Notes: generated by a model not told the origin, from the letters alone. Shown: positions 24,611-34,396, numbered from the stretch's first letter. The stretch is DNA of 64,000 bases from an uncultured Eubacteriales bacterium (GCA_902496015.1 CABUZJ010000002.1:1-64000), one strand, 5' to 3'. Numbers and translations are program-made.

Positions 24611-26524
24611 ATGGCAGAAGATATTTCAAAAGTAGAACAAAAATATGACGAAGACCAAATTCAAGTGCTTGAAGGGCTTGAACCCGTAAGAAAAAGACCA
24701 GGTATGTATATCGGGTCAACTGATTCTAAGGGACTTCATCATTTAATTACTGAAATTGTTGACAATAGCATAGACGAGGCACTTGCTGGATATTGTAACA
24801 AAATCATTGTAGAATTAAACACCGATGGTTCTTGTTCGGTTACCGATAATGGCCGTGGGATTCCAACAGGTATACATAAAACAGAAAAGAAAAGTGCCGT
24901 TGAATTGGTTTTAACAAAACTCCACGCAGGTGGTAAATTTGGTGGCGGAGGCTACAAAATATCAGGTGGTCTTCATGGCGTTGGGCTTAGTGTTGTTAAT
25001 GCTTTAAGTGAATGGCTTGAAGTTGAAGTTTGGCAAGATGGTAAACATTTTAAGCAAATTTATAATCGTGGTGTTCCGCAAAGAGATTTGGCGGTTATAG
25101 GTGAAGCAGACCACACTGGAACAAAAGTTACTTTTATGCCAGATAGTGAAATTTTTGAAACAATCACTTTTGATTTTGACTTAATTAAATCGAGATTAAG
25201 AGAACTTGCCTTTTTAAATAAAGGTATTGTTATTATGGCTATTGACCATAGAACTAATGTTGAAGAAAAATTACATTATGAAGGTGGCATTGTTGAATTT
25301 GTTGAACAAATGAATAAAAATAAAGATGTAGTTTTTCCAAAACCAATTTACATTGACACTAAAACAAATAATTGCGAAGTTGAAGTTGCTTTCCAATATA
25401 ACGATAGTTATAACGAGATTGTGCATGCTTATGCAAATAATATTAACACAGAAGAGGGCGGAACGCATCTTGAAGGGTTTAGAAAAGCATTAACAAAAGT
25501 TGTAAATGATATTGGCAAGACTTTAAAAATTTTAAAAGATAATGATAAACTTTCAAGTGAAGATGTTAGAGAAGGCCTAACAGCTGTTGTTAGCGTTAAA
25601 TTGCAAGATCCACAGTTTGAAGGACAAACCAAAACAAAACTTGGCAATAGTTATATGTTAGGGGTAGTAAGCAAGGCAGTTTATGAAGGTTTTTCTACTT
25701 ATCTTGAAGAAAATCCAAAAGATGCTAGGGAATTGATATTAAAAAGTATTACTGCCCAAAAAGCGAGAGAAGCCGCAAGAAATGCAAGAGATTTGACCAG
25801 AAGAAAAGGTGTTCTTGAAAGTACAACACTTCCTGGTAAGCTTGCTGATTGTAGCGAACGAGACCCTAAATTATGTGAAATATTCTTAGTTGAGGGTGAT
25901 TCGGCAGGCGGAACAGCAAAACAAGCAAGAGATAGGCGTTTTCAGGCTATTTTACCACTAAGAGGTAAGATTTTAAATGTTGAGAAAGCAAGGCTTAACA
26001 GAATATTAGAAAATGCAGAAATTAAAGCAATGACAACTGCTTTTGGTGGTGGCATTGGTGCAGAATTTGATGTTTCTAAAATTAGATACGATAAAATCAT
26101 AACTATGAGTGATGCCGATGTTGATGGAAGTCATATTAGAATTTTGCTTTTAACATTCTTTTATAGATATATGCGCCCACTACTAGAACAAGGGCATGTT
26201 TATGCAGCTCAGCCTCCACTTTATAAAATAACTAAGAACAGAAAAGATTATTATTGTTACACAGAAGAAGAAAAGACAAAACTAATGAGTGAAATTGGTG
26301 AAAAGGGCGCTGATGTGCAACGATATAAAGGTTTGGGTGAAATGAGCGCGGAACAACTTTGGGAAACAACAATGAGCCCAGAGCATAGAAGTTTGGCACA
26401 AATTCAAATGAAAGATGCAGTTGAAGCAGATGCGATATTTACTCTTTTAATGGGTGAAAAAGCAGACCAGAGAAGAGAATTTATTGAACAAAATGCAACA
26501 CTTGTTAAAGACCTTGATATTTAG
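24611..26524 (+). CDS. gyrB: DNA gyrase subunit B
   Basis: A 637-residue type IIA topoisomerase ATPase subunit. GHKL ATPase motifs EIVDNSIDEALAG, DNGRGIP and GGLHGVGLSVVNALS, transducer, TOPRIM motifs VEGDSAGG and MSDADVDGSHI, then the C-terminal QRYKGLGEM. Length is standard for Gram-positive GyrB. Ribosome site AAAAGGGG. It is first in gyrB-MazG-like-gyrA. Confidence 0.97.
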   Translation: MAEDISKVEQKYDEDQIQVLEGLEPVRKRPGMYIGSTDSKGLHHLITEIVDNSIDEALAGYCNKIIVELNTDGSCSVTDNGRGIPTGIHKTEKKSAVELVLTKLHAGGKFGGGGYKISGGLHGVGLSVVNALSEWLEVEVWQDGKHFKQIYNRGVPQRDLAVIGEADHTGTKVTFMPDSEIFETITFDFDLIKSRLRELAFLNKGIVIMAIDHRTNVEEKLHYEGGIVEFVEQMNKNKDVVFPKPIYIDTKTNNCEVEVAFQYNDSYNEIVHAYANNINTEEGGTHLEGFRKALTKVVNDIGKTLKILKDNDKLSSEDVREGLTAVVSVKLQDPQFEGQTKTKLGNSYMLGVVSKAVYEGFSTYLEENPKDARELILKSITAQKAREAARNARDLTRRKGVLESTTLPGKLADCSERDPKLCEIFLVEGDSAGGTAKQARDRRFQAILPLRGKILNVEKARLNRILENAEIKAMTTAFGGGIGAEFDVSKIRYDKIITMSDADVDGSHIRILLLTFFYRYMRPLLEQGHVYAAQPPLYKITKNRKDYYCYTEEEKTKLMSEIGEKGADVQRYKGLGEMSAEQLWETTMSPEHRSLAQIQMKDAVEADAIFTLLMGEKADQRREFIEQNATLVKDLDI

Positions 26525-26535
26525 GAGCCAGCACA

Positions 26536-26841
26536 ATGAGAAAAGATTTTATAGAGAGTTATAAGGAATTCTTAAATAATTGGGGTTATGAAGCACAAGC
26601 ATTGATGGCGATTGAAGAAATGAGCGAACTAACAAAAGAACTTAGCAAACAATATAGAAAACGAAAAGATTACAAAGAAGAAGATTTGATTGAAGAAATT
26701 GCTGATGTGCTTAATATGGTGGAACAACTGGAATTTTATTTTGGAGAAGAAAAAGTAGAAAAGATTAGAGAAGAAAAAATTGAGCGAACTAAAAAGCGCT
26801 TGGAAAAATTTAAAGAGTTACAAGGAGAACAAAATGGCTAA
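26536..26841 (+). CDS. MazG-like NTP pyrophosphohydrolase domain protein
   Basis: A 101-residue all-helical protein with the metal-binding pattern of MazG-like enzymes: AIEEMSELTKEL (EExxE) and EEIADVLNMVEQL (ExxD). Family members hydrolyse (d)NTPs to monophosphates and pyrophosphate, cleaning the nucleotide pool. It begins 11 nt after gyrB, and its last 8 nt overlap the start of gyrA, so it is locked into the gyrase operon, an unusual location. Lysine/glutamate-rich C-terminus. Confidence 0.75.
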   Translation: MRKDFIESYKEFLNNWGYEAQALMAIEEMSELTKELSKQYRKRKDYKEEDLIEEIADVLNMVEQLEFYFGEEKVEKIREEKIERTKKRLEKFKELQGEQNG

Positions 26842-29374
26842 AAGAAGAGATTATAGTGCTGAATACGAACAAATTGTGGATAACACAAAAATAATTCCAA
26901 CAGACCTTGAAGATGAAATGAAAAAGTCGTTTATTGCCTATGCTATGGCAGTAAATATTAGCCGTGCTATTCCAGATGCAAGAGATGGACTTAAACCTGT
27001 TCATAGAAGAATACTTTATGCAATGAATGAATCGGGATTAACTTATGATAAGCCTTATAAAAAATGTGCTACAACGGTTGGAGATGTGCTAGGTAGGTAT
27101 CATCCACATGGTGATAGTTCTGTTTATGGTGCACTTGTTAGACTTGCACAAGATTTTTCAATAAGATATACCTTAGTTGATGGCCATGGTAACTTTGGTT
27201 CAGTTGATGGTGATCCACCTGCTGCTTATCGTTATACAGAAGCAAGATTATCTAAACTTGCAAATGAAATGCTTAGAGATATAGATAAGGAAACAGTAGA
27301 TTTTATTCCAAACTTTGATGAAAGTAGAAAACAACCAGTTGTATTGCCATCAAGATTTCCTAATTTGCTTGTTAATGGGTCAGACGGCATTGCGGTGGGA
27401 ATGGCAACTAATATTCCACCACATAATTTAAATGAAGTTTGTGATGCAATTATTGCGCAAATTAAAAATCCAGAAATAACTATTGACGAATTACTGGAAA
27501 TTATGCCAGCACCAGATTATCCAACCGGTGGTGTGGTTATGGGTAAAGCCGCATTAAGAAATGCTTATTTTACGGGTCGTGGTGGAGTTGTGGTGCGTGC
27601 TAAGACCGAAATTGAGCAAACTGATAAACATAATAGAATAATTATTGATGAGATACCTTATCAGGTTAACAAAAGTGAACTTATTATATCTATGGCAGAC
27701 CTTGTTAAAAATAAAAAAATAGAGGGTATTGCCGATATTAAAGATGAATCTGATAGAAAGGGAATGAGAATTGTTATTGATGTTAAAAAAGATGCTCAAC
27801 CACAAGTAGTTTTGAATTATTTATTTAAACACACTGCATTGCAAACAGGCTTTGGCATAAACTTTTTGGCATTAGTTGACGGACAACCAAAAACATTAAA
27901 CTTGAAGCAATTGCTTAAAGTTTATATAGACCATCAAAAAGATGTGGTTTTAAGAAAAACCAAATATGAATTAGCTAGAGCACAAGAAAGGGCACATATT
28001 TTAGAAGGATTGGTTGTGGCACTTGCAAACATTGATGAAGTTATAGCAACAATTAAGGCATCAAAAGACAGAGTTGAAGCATCTAGTAAACTTATTGAGC
28101 GTTTTATGCTTAGTGAAATTCAAGCTAATGCAATTCTTGATATGAGATTACAAAGACTAACAAGCCTTGAAGTTGAAAAGTTAAACGAAGAACTTAAAGG
28201 AATAATAGATGTTATTGCAGATTTGAAAGGCATTATTGCCAGCGAACAAAGAGTGTTAGATATAATTGTTGCCGATTTAACAGATATTAAAGAGCGATTT
28301 GGAGATGAAAGGCGAAGTGAAATTTGTCAAGATGTTAGCGATATAGATATTGCTGACCTTATAGCAAAAGAAGATGTGGTTATAAGTATGACTCATTTTG
28401 GCTATATAAAAAGAATACCTGTTAGCGAATATAAATCTCAACATAGAGGCGGAATGGGCGTAACTGGACATAAGCCAAAAGAAGAAGACTTTGTTGAAAG
28501 CATGTTTATTTCAAACACCCATGACGACATATTGTTCTTTACTAATTATGGTAAAGTTTATTGCACAAAAGCTTATGAAATACCAGAAGCACAAAAAACA
28601 GCAAGGGGAAGAGCAATTGTTAATTTATTAGAACTTGATAAAGATGAAAAAGTGGAAACAATTATTCCGCTTACCGATCGAAGTGAAGGCTATTTAGTTA
28701 TTGCAACAAAGAGAGGAATGATAAAGAAAACCGCTTTAAGTGAATATCAAAACATTAGAAAAAGTGGAAAGATTGCAATTAGTTTAAATGAAGGAGATTC
28801 ATTAATTGGAGTTGCTGTAACTAATGGTAACGACGAAATAATGATTGCATCTAGACAAGGTAAATGCATAAGATTTAATGAAAAAACAGTAAGAAAAACA
28901 GGCAGAGATTCAATGGGTGTTCGTGCAATGAGCCTTGAAGGCAAAGATTATATGGTTGATATGATTGTTTTAAAGCCTGGTAACGATATTTTAACTATAA
29001 CAGAAAATGCCTTTGGTAAGAGAACTGACCCAGAAGAATATAGAATTCAAGGAAGAAACGGGAAAGGTGTTAAAGCGGGAATAATTAACGAAAAAACCGG
29101 TGAAATAGTTAACCTTAAACAAGTGAACGACAATGACGATGTTATGATTATAGCAGATAATGGTGTAATTATTAGAGTGCCAGCAAAAACAATTTCAAAG
29201 GTTGGAAGAAACACTCAAGGCGTAAGAATAATGAAACTTAAAAATGATGCAAAAGTTATGAGTGTAGCCATTGCAGATAGCATTGCAGAAGACATGACCG
29301 AAGATGGTGGAGAAACCTTAGAAATTGCTGAAACCGTTGATCTTAATACTCCTAACGACGAAGAAGATGTATAA
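26834..29374 (+). CDS. gyrA: DNA gyrase subunit A
   Basis: An 846-residue GyrA. Winged-helix with HPHGDSSVYG and catalytic tyrosine Tyr134 in AAYRYTE; the C-terminal beta-pinwheel contains the GyrA-box variant QHRGGMG. Start at 26834 follows AAGGAG inside the upstream gene; a longer frame from 26780 lies within that gene. At the position of E. coli Asp87, four residues after the Ser83 equivalent (Ser95), this protein has Gly99. The C-terminus ends in an acidic tail (NDEEDV). Confidence 0.96.
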   Translation: MAKRRDYSAEYEQIVDNTKIIPTDLEDEMKKSFIAYAMAVNISRAIPDARDGLKPVHRRILYAMNESGLTYDKPYKKCATTVGDVLGRYHPHGDSSVYGALVRLAQDFSIRYTLVDGHGNFGSVDGDPPAAYRYTEARLSKLANEMLRDIDKETVDFIPNFDESRKQPVVLPSRFPNLLVNGSDGIAVGMATNIPPHNLNEVCDAIIAQIKNPEITIDELLEIMPAPDYPTGGVVMGKAALRNAYFTGRGGVVVRAKTEIEQTDKHNRIIIDEIPYQVNKSELIISMADLVKNKKIEGIADIKDESDRKGMRIVIDVKKDAQPQVVLNYLFKHTALQTGFGINFLALVDGQPKTLNLKQLLKVYIDHQKDVVLRKTKYELARAQERAHILEGLVVALANIDEVIATIKASKDRVEASSKLIERFMLSEIQANAILDMRLQRLTSLEVEKLNEELKGIIDVIADLKGIIASEQRVLDIIVADLTDIKERFGDERRSEICQDVSDIDIADLIAKEDVVISMTHFGYIKRIPVSEYKSQHRGGMGVTGHKPKEEDFVESMFISNTHDDILFFTNYGKVYCTKAYEIPEAQKTARGRAIVNLLELDKDEKVETIIPLTDRSEGYLVIATKRGMIKKTALSEYQNIRKSGKIAISLNEGDSLIGVAVTNGNDEIMIASRQGKCIRFNEKTVRKTGRDSMGVRAMSLEGKDYMVDMIVLKPGNDILTITENAFGKRTDPEEYRIQGRNGKGVKAGIINEKTGEIVNLKQVNDNDDVMIIADNGVIIRVPAKTISKVGRNTQGVRIMKLKNDAKVMSVAIADSIAEDMTEDGGETLEIAETVDLNTPNDEEDV

Positions 29375-29473
29375 TTTAATGTAATTTTACTAATCAAATA
29401 ATAAATTTTGCAGATTATTAACAAAGAATTAACAAAAGGTTAACAAAAATATGTAAAAAAATGCAAAAATTAT

Positions 29474-29513
29474 AAAAAAATCGCAAAAATATAATCTATT
29501 TTTGCGATTTTTT
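29474..29513. terminator. Bidirectional terminator (gyrA / HD gene)
   Basis: A stem of at least 15 bp around AAAAATCGCAAAAATA, flanked by A and T runs, between convergent genes. Confidence 0.85.
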
Positions 29514-29515
29514 TA

Positions 29516-30205
29516 TTATTTAGATAAAATATTTTCTTCTGCTAGGTTTTTTGTTAAGTAAATAGATTTATTAGGGGTTAAATAACAAACCTTAGGTTCA
29601 AGCCCAACATGATTAGCCATAACTTTTATAGAATTATATACTTTTTTTGTAAAATAATAGTGTTGCCACTCGTCAAGATTGAAGCCATTGGCTGTGAATA
29701 TGTTTACTAAAAATTCTCTATCATTTTTATCTAATATAACATTATTAATGTTTGACATTTGTCTCATGCCTAAAACGGTGTTACCATATGGTAAAACTCT
29801 TTGTTTAGTGATATCTAATTTATCTGCAAGCACAAGTATTTTAGAAATAACCGTTGAATTTTCATTGCTTTCACCATGATATAAAATTGCAGAGTAAATT
29901 TTGTTTTTTTGTTCTTCTGTTAAATCTGTAAAAGATAAATAATCTTTGGCAAAGTTGAAACTTCTTAAATTATGACCATTTTTTCCCAAAATTGCACCAA
30001 CATCGTGTAATGCGCAGGCTATTAAGCACTCGTTTTTTTCTTTTGTTGGTAGATTTAAAACATTGTAAATTTGATTAGCATATTCAACCACTCTGTGGAT
30101 ATGGCTTAGTCCGTGTGTTGACCATGGGTTAGGTTCAAATTTATCTACTTTATTATAAATTTGCTGTATGAACTTATCATCTAATATTTGCTTATATGAA
30201 AACAT
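29516..30205 (-). CDS. HD domain phosphohydrolase
   Basis: A 229-residue HD-superfamily protein. Metal ligands lie in HGLSHIHRVVEYA, ALHDVG (the HD doublet), LYHGE and LADKLD, the complete H...HD...D set. Likely a metal-dependent phosphohydrolase acting on a nucleotide or related phosphate. Start at 30205 is chosen because GGAGGA lies directly upstream; a start four codons earlier would overlap it. Monocistronic. Confidence 0.8.
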   Translation of the reverse strand: MFSYKQILDDKFIQQIYNKVDKFEPNPWSTHGLSHIHRVVEYANQIYNVLNLPTKEKNECLIACALHDVGAILGKNGHNLRSFNFAKDYLSFTDLTEEQKNKIYSAILYHGESNENSTVISKILVLADKLDITKQRVLPYGNTVLGMRQMSNINNVILDKNDREFLVNIFTANGFNLDEWQHYYFTKKVYNSIKVMANHVGLEPKVCYLTPNKSIYLTKNLAEENILSK

Positions 30206-30345
30206 AAATTCCTCCATTTATAAAATATATTAACTAAACCATTGAAATATGATTAAAAAATAAAAAATATGGTTATAATTATATAATTTAATAGACGCAA
30301 TTTTTGTTATGTGCTATACTTACATATAAACAGAAGAGGGTTTAA

Positions 30346-31506
30346 ATGAAAAAGAAGAAGATTTTAGTAACATTTATAGAGTCTGGATTTGGACATATAA
30401 CAAGTGCTCAATCTATATCTGACAGTTTAAAGAAAAAATATGAAAATAATTTTGAAATTGAAAATTGCTATATAATGCATGATAGTAAACGAACTGAGCA
30501 ATTTGAAAAGTTTTTAACACTTGCCACAAAAACAACAAATAAAGTTCATGGTTTTGGTTTTTTTATTTTTTCCTTTATGGAACTTTGTGGTGGTCAAAAG
30601 TTTTTAAGATTTACACATAAAACTTTTTTTAAAACCTATGTTAAGGCAACTCTTGATGCCTTTTTAAAGCACAACCCAGATGTTATTGTTAGCACTCATT
30701 ATTTTTTAACATATTGTGCCAATGAATATTGCAAAAAACATAACAAGAATTGTTTAATAATAACCTATAATCCAGATAATAATGTTCATTGCTGGTGGGA
30801 CGACAGGGCAGGCATTTTTATAACAAACAATGGCAATGCAACAAATGAGGCAATTAACAAGCGCAAATTTAAAGAAGAAAATGTTAAAACTGTTAGTTTT
30901 ACATGCAGAAAAGAACTTTTAAATTGCAATGAAAGCAAAGAGTTTTATAGAAAGAAATATAACATAGATAAAGATACTTTTTGCGTTATAGTGGCAGATG
31001 GCGGTTATGCGTTAGGTAAATGTAAAAAGGTTACAAATGAGTTGTTAAAAACCAAGAAAAAACTTACAATTATTTCGATTGCAGGCAAAAATGAAAAAAT
31101 ATATAATTATTTTATTAAGAAAAATGTTAATAATAACATTAAATTTTTGCCAATGCAATTTGTGCCCGAAATTTATGAGTTATATAAAGCGGCAGATTTG
31201 TTTATAACCAAGGCTGGACCAAATTCAATTTTGGATTGTGTGTTTATGAATACTCCAATTTTAGTTGATTATTATCCTCACCCAATTGAAAAGTCGACTA
31301 AAAAATTATTTATAGACAAACTAAATTGTGGACTTTATATTTCTAGCCCTAAAAAGATTAGGAAAATGGTTGAGTTATTTATAGATTCACCAAATTTATT
31401 AGACCCATTTATTGAAAATACTTATAAAATTAATAAATTTAACAACGGTGCTGATGAAGTGGCAGATATAATTTATAATGCAGTGAGAGAAAACAATGAA
31501 GCGTAA
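30346..31506 (+). CDS. GT28-type glycosyltransferase (MGDG synthase/MurG-like)
   Basis: A 386-residue GT-B enzyme. N-terminal VTFIESGFGHITSAQSI is the glycine/histidine loop of MGDG-synthase and UgtP-like enzymes; the C-terminal half holds the nucleotide-sugar site (AADLFITKAGPNSILDC and PILVDYYP). Likely it transfers a sugar to diacylglycerol or another lipid at the membrane face. Ribosome site AGAGGG with an extended -10 (TGCTATACT) upstream. It overlaps the next gene, a PlsC-like acyltransferase, by 11 nt, so the pair may build one membrane lipid. Confidence 0.8.
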   Translation: MKKKKILVTFIESGFGHITSAQSISDSLKKKYENNFEIENCYIMHDSKRTEQFEKFLTLATKTTNKVHGFGFFIFSFMELCGGQKFLRFTHKTFFKTYVKATLDAFLKHNPDVIVSTHYFLTYCANEYCKKHNKNCLIITYNPDNNVHCWWDDRAGIFITNNGNATNEAINKRKFKEENVKTVSFTCRKELLNCNESKEFYRKKYNIDKDTFCVIVADGGYALGKCKKVTNELLKTKKKLTIISIAGKNEKIYNYFIKKNVNNNIKFLPMQFVPEIYELYKAADLFITKAGPNSILDCVFMNTPILVDYYPHPIEKSTKKLFIDKLNCGLYISSPKKIRKMVELFIDSPNLLDPFIENTYKINKFNNGADEVADIIYNAVRENNEA

Positions 31507-32296
31507 TGTATATTGGGAAAAACTTAAAAAGTTAGAGCAAGAAAAAAAATATGATGTTGATATTAATGCTGGCGAATATAAATATTCAAAAGAAGTTAAA
31601 TCTAATCAAAAATACATTTATAATAGTTTTTGGAATAATGTTTATTATTATTTTTTAAGAGTGTTTATATTTATATTAGGACCAATATTAAATTTTATTG
31701 TTTATGATTTGCGAATTAGGGGTAAAAAAAATTTAAGGAATGTTAAAAAAGGCATAGTTATTTCAAACCATGTAACTTTTTTAGAAAGTTTAATCATAAA
31801 TCAGGTGGTTTTAAGAAGAATTTATTTGGCTGGCGGTGCACATAATAACAAAAAGGGATTAGGGGGTTACACGCTTAAAATTTTGGGATTTTTGCCAATA
31901 TCTAATATCTATTCTAATCAAAAGAAACTTGGTGAAGCAATTGAATATTATTTAAACAAAGGCAAGTTAATTGGTTTCGACCCAGAGCAAGCGATGTGGC
32001 GTGGTTATGATAAAATTAGACCTTTTAAAAATGGAGCCTTTTATTATGCAATAAAAAATGATGCGCCAATTATTCCCATGGTGCAACTGATTAGAAAAGT
32101 CAATTTTCTTGATAAATTAATTGGGAGAAAATTTAAAGTAGTCGTTAAGGTTCTTCCACCTATTTATGCAAATAAATCGTTAGATGAAAAAAAACAAATT
32201 GAAGATTTAAAAGAGCGAGCAAGGCAAGCAATGATTGAATGTGCTAATCAGTTTTATGGCACTGAAACTGATGTATTAAAAATAAATAAAAACTAA
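31496..32296 (+). CDS. PlsC-like 1-acylglycerol-3-phosphate acyltransferase
   Basis: A 266-residue acyltransferase with a membrane segment at about 47-72. The catalytic block reads SNHVTFLES, so the usual HX4D is HX4E here; the second block is DPEQAMWRG in place of FPEGTRS, followed by KNGAFYYAIKNDAPIIPM. The PEQxMW form marks a recognisable PlsC subgroup. Expected role: acylation of a lysophospholipid or glycolipid at the membrane. Translationally coupled to the upstream glycosyltransferase. Confidence 0.78.
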   Translation: MKRNVYWEKLKKLEQEKKYDVDINAGEYKYSKEVKSNQKYIYNSFWNNVYYYFLRVFIFILGPILNFIVYDLRIRGKKNLRNVKKGIVISNHVTFLESLIINQVVLRRIYLAGGAHNNKKGLGGYTLKILGFLPISNIYSNQKKLGEAIEYYLNKGKLIGFDPEQAMWRGYDKIRPFKNGAFYYAIKNDAPIIPMVQLIRKVNFLDKLIGRKFKVVVKVLPPIYANKSLDEKKQIEDLKERARQAMIECANQFYGTETDVLKINKN

Positions 32297-32323
32297 AAAA
32301 AAGGCTATATTTTAGCCTTTTTT
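32295..32323. terminator. Bidirectional terminator
   Basis: AAAAAAGGCTA (32297-32307) pairs with TAGCCTTTTTT (32313-32323), between convergent plsC-like and tdk genes; the tdk stop lies in it. Confidence 0.85.
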
Positions 32324-32919
32324 GATATTGAAACTAGGTTATTTTCATTTTGCTTTTTAATTTTTTCTTTATAGCAAAAATAACACATTGCTTCATATTT
32401 ATCTTCTGCGCCAAGTTCAATTTCGTTGCCGTCAGTAACTATTTTTCCATTACATAATCTTGCATTAATGGTTGCTTTTTTCCCACATCTGCAAACTGCT
32501 TTTATTTCATGAATTTCATCTGCTAATTCAATTAGGCGTTTACTTGCTTCAAATAATTCACTTTTAAAATTTATTAGCAATCCATAACACAAGCAATCAT
32601 ATTTCAAACTTAAATCTTTTAATTGTTCTATTTGATTCTTTGTGCAAAATTGACATTCGTCAATGATTATGATTTTTAATGGTTTATCATTAAAGTTTTC
32701 ATTACAGATTTTAATTAAATCATCTTGTTTTGAAAAGTCTATGCAATCTGCGCTAAGTCCAATTCTTGCAATAACCTTGTTCTTGCCATTTTCATATCTT
32801 GTGTCAATTTCGGGTTTTAATAGCAACACATCAAAATCTTTTTGCAAATAATTAAAACGGGTCATTAATGCTTGAGCCGTTTTAGATGAATTCATTGTCC
32901 CATAATAGAATGTTAACAT
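32305..32919 (-). CDS. tdk: Thymidine kinase (type II)
   Basis: A 204-residue TK1-like kinase: P-loop GTMNSSKT, Walker B IIIDECQF, lasso/substrate region YGLLINFKSELF, and a four-cysteine zinc site (CRCGKKA ... CYFC). It salvages thymidine to dTMP. Last gene of the minus-strand lepB-degV-lipoprotein-tdk run, 11 nt after the lipoprotein stop, with an AAGGA ribosome site. Full length. Confidence 0.92.
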   Translation of the reverse strand: MLTFYYGTMNSSKTAQALMTRFNYLQKDFDVLLLKPEIDTRYENGKNKVIARIGLSADCIDFSKQDDLIKICNENFNDKPLKIIIIDECQFCTKNQIEQLKDLSLKYDCLCYGLLINFKSELFEASKRLIELADEIHEIKAVCRCGKKATINARLCNGKIVTDGNEIELGAEDKYEAMCYFCYKEKIKKQNENNLVSISKKAKI

Positions 32920-32930
32920 AATATTTTTCC

Positions 32931-33533
32931 TTAGTTTAGTTGATGTTTACCATAAAGCGATAAATCGCTAATTGAAAATGTTGTGTTATTATTATAACCA
33001 TCGGTTATATAAATTTCATAATTCGTAAGTTCAAAAATAATATAAGTATTTGCTGCTGACAGCTCAAATATATCATTGATTTCAATTATGTATTGATGTG
33101 CTTTATGTGCTTTTTGTTCACAAACAACTTTAAAAGTTTTCGTTTTAACGCCCATCGCCCCATCAAGTTTTCCATCTTTAAGATTAGTTATTATTATATT
33201 AAATTCAAGGTTTACATTAGCATTAGTTTCAATAGTGAAAGCAAACTTTTCAAGTTTTAATAAATATAGCCATTCACTTGAAAGTTTCACTGTTGCTTTT
33301 AAATATTGTCTTTTTATTTTATTAGAGCCAATAAAATCGGTTGACGGGGTAGTTGTTTCAGTTGTGTTTGTAATTGTTGTAAAACTAGAATTCGGTAAAG
33401 CATAATAATTATTCATATTCAATTTATTATCACTAGAACAACCTGTGAAAATTAAAAAAATCAAACCTAAAATTATAGTGCAACATAAATTTGCACTAAT
33501 TTTTGCAATTTTAGCTAAATTAAATTTCTTCAT
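32931..33533 (-). CDS. Putative lipoprotein, unknown
   Basis: About 200 residues. Basic start, hydrophobic helix and a lipobox-like FTGC, followed by a Ser/Thr/Asn-rich linker (TTETTTPST) and a beta-rich domain. I place the start at 33533 (MKKFNLAK), inside the last codons of degV; no Shine-Dalgarno is seen, so translation is likely coupled to degV. Phenylalanine at -3 of the lipobox is atypical. No family recognised. Sandwiched between degV and tdk. Confidence 0.6.
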   Translation of the reverse strand: MKKFNLAKIAKISANLCCTIILGLIFLIFTGCSSDNKLNMNNYYALPNSSFTTITNTTETTTPSTDFIGSNKIKRQYLKATVKLSSEWLYLLKLEKFAFTIETNANVNLEFNIIITNLKDGKLDGAMGVKTKTFKVVCEQKAHKAHQYIIEINDIFELSAANTYIIFELTNYEIYITDGYNNNTTFSISDLSLYGKHQLN

Positions 33534-34380
33534 TACCATCATTAATATATAAAAGACCCAATGTTCCTTTCCCACAATGACTAGTTATTGTGGCGCCAGC
33601 AATTGTTTGAATCACTTCTTTAAAAATATTTTTTGATTTAACATAATTAACAATTTCTTGGGCGATTTCAGGTTCTATGCTAGAATGAGTTACAAAAGCA
33701 CGGGTTCTATCAGGTTTGTTAAATTCCTTTAAAACGTTGTCGACATATTCTTTTAAAACAGGAAGCATTTTTCCTCTTGGTTTTCCATAAGGGATCATAC
33801 TGCCATCAACAACTTGGATTCTAGGTTTGATTTTTAAAAGATTTGCACCAATCATAGCAATACCAGAACATCTCCCACCACGATATAGATATTCAGTGTC
33901 TTGAATTATGAAACTTGCTTGCACAAAAGGAACTCTTTTTGTTATGGTTTCAACAATTTCTTCGGTGCTATGACCTGATTCAACCATATCGCTTGCCGCT
34001 AACACTAATAAACCTGTGCCCGTTGAAAGATTTTTTCCGTCTATTACATGCACTTTTCCAACAAAAGATGCAGCCGCTTGTAAACTTTGGTTGTATTGTG
34101 TTGAAAGTTTGCTAGATAATCCAATGTGAATAATCTCATCACATTCTTTTAAATTTTCTTTAAAAAATTTTGCAAATTGTTCTTCCGAAAGAGCAGAAGT
34201 TTTAGGCAATTTTTTATTTAACTTTACATATTCAAAAATGTCATTAGGAGTGATATTTACTCCATCTAAATATTCATTATTACCTAAGCACACATTAATG
34301 GGAATTTTTTTAATATTTCTTTTGGTTAAAATTTCTTGTGATAAGTCGCAAGAACTATCTGTTGTTATTAAAATTTTCAT
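33520..34380 (-). CDS. DegV family fatty-acid-binding protein (paralogue 3)
   Basis: A 286-residue DegV with ITTDSSCDLS, KTSALSEEQF, YRGGRCSGIAMIGANLLKIKPRI and HCGKGTLGLLYI. Closest in plan to the pair at 4268-5981 but separate in the genome; its IPYGKPRGKM segment is characteristic of mainstream DegV. It lies 16 nt after lepB with an AAAGGAG ribosome site. Role: fatty-acid binding for phosphorylation by FakA (family knowledge). Confidence 0.9.
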   Translation of the reverse strand: MKILITTDSSCDLSQEILTKRNIKKIPINVCLGNNEYLDGVNITPNDIFEYVKLNKKLPKTSALSEEQFAKFFKENLKECDEIIHIGLSSKLSTQYNQSLQAAASFVGKVHVIDGKNLSTGTGLLVLAASDMVESGHSTEEIVETITKRVPFVQASFIIQDTEYLYRGGRCSGIAMIGANLLKIKPRIQVVDGSMIPYGKPRGKMLPVLKEYVDNVLKEFNKPDRTRAFVTHSSIEPEIAQEIVNYVKSKNIFKEVIQTIAGATITSHCGKGTLGLLYINDGNEEI

Positions 34381-34396
34381 ATGTGTTCTCCTTTAT

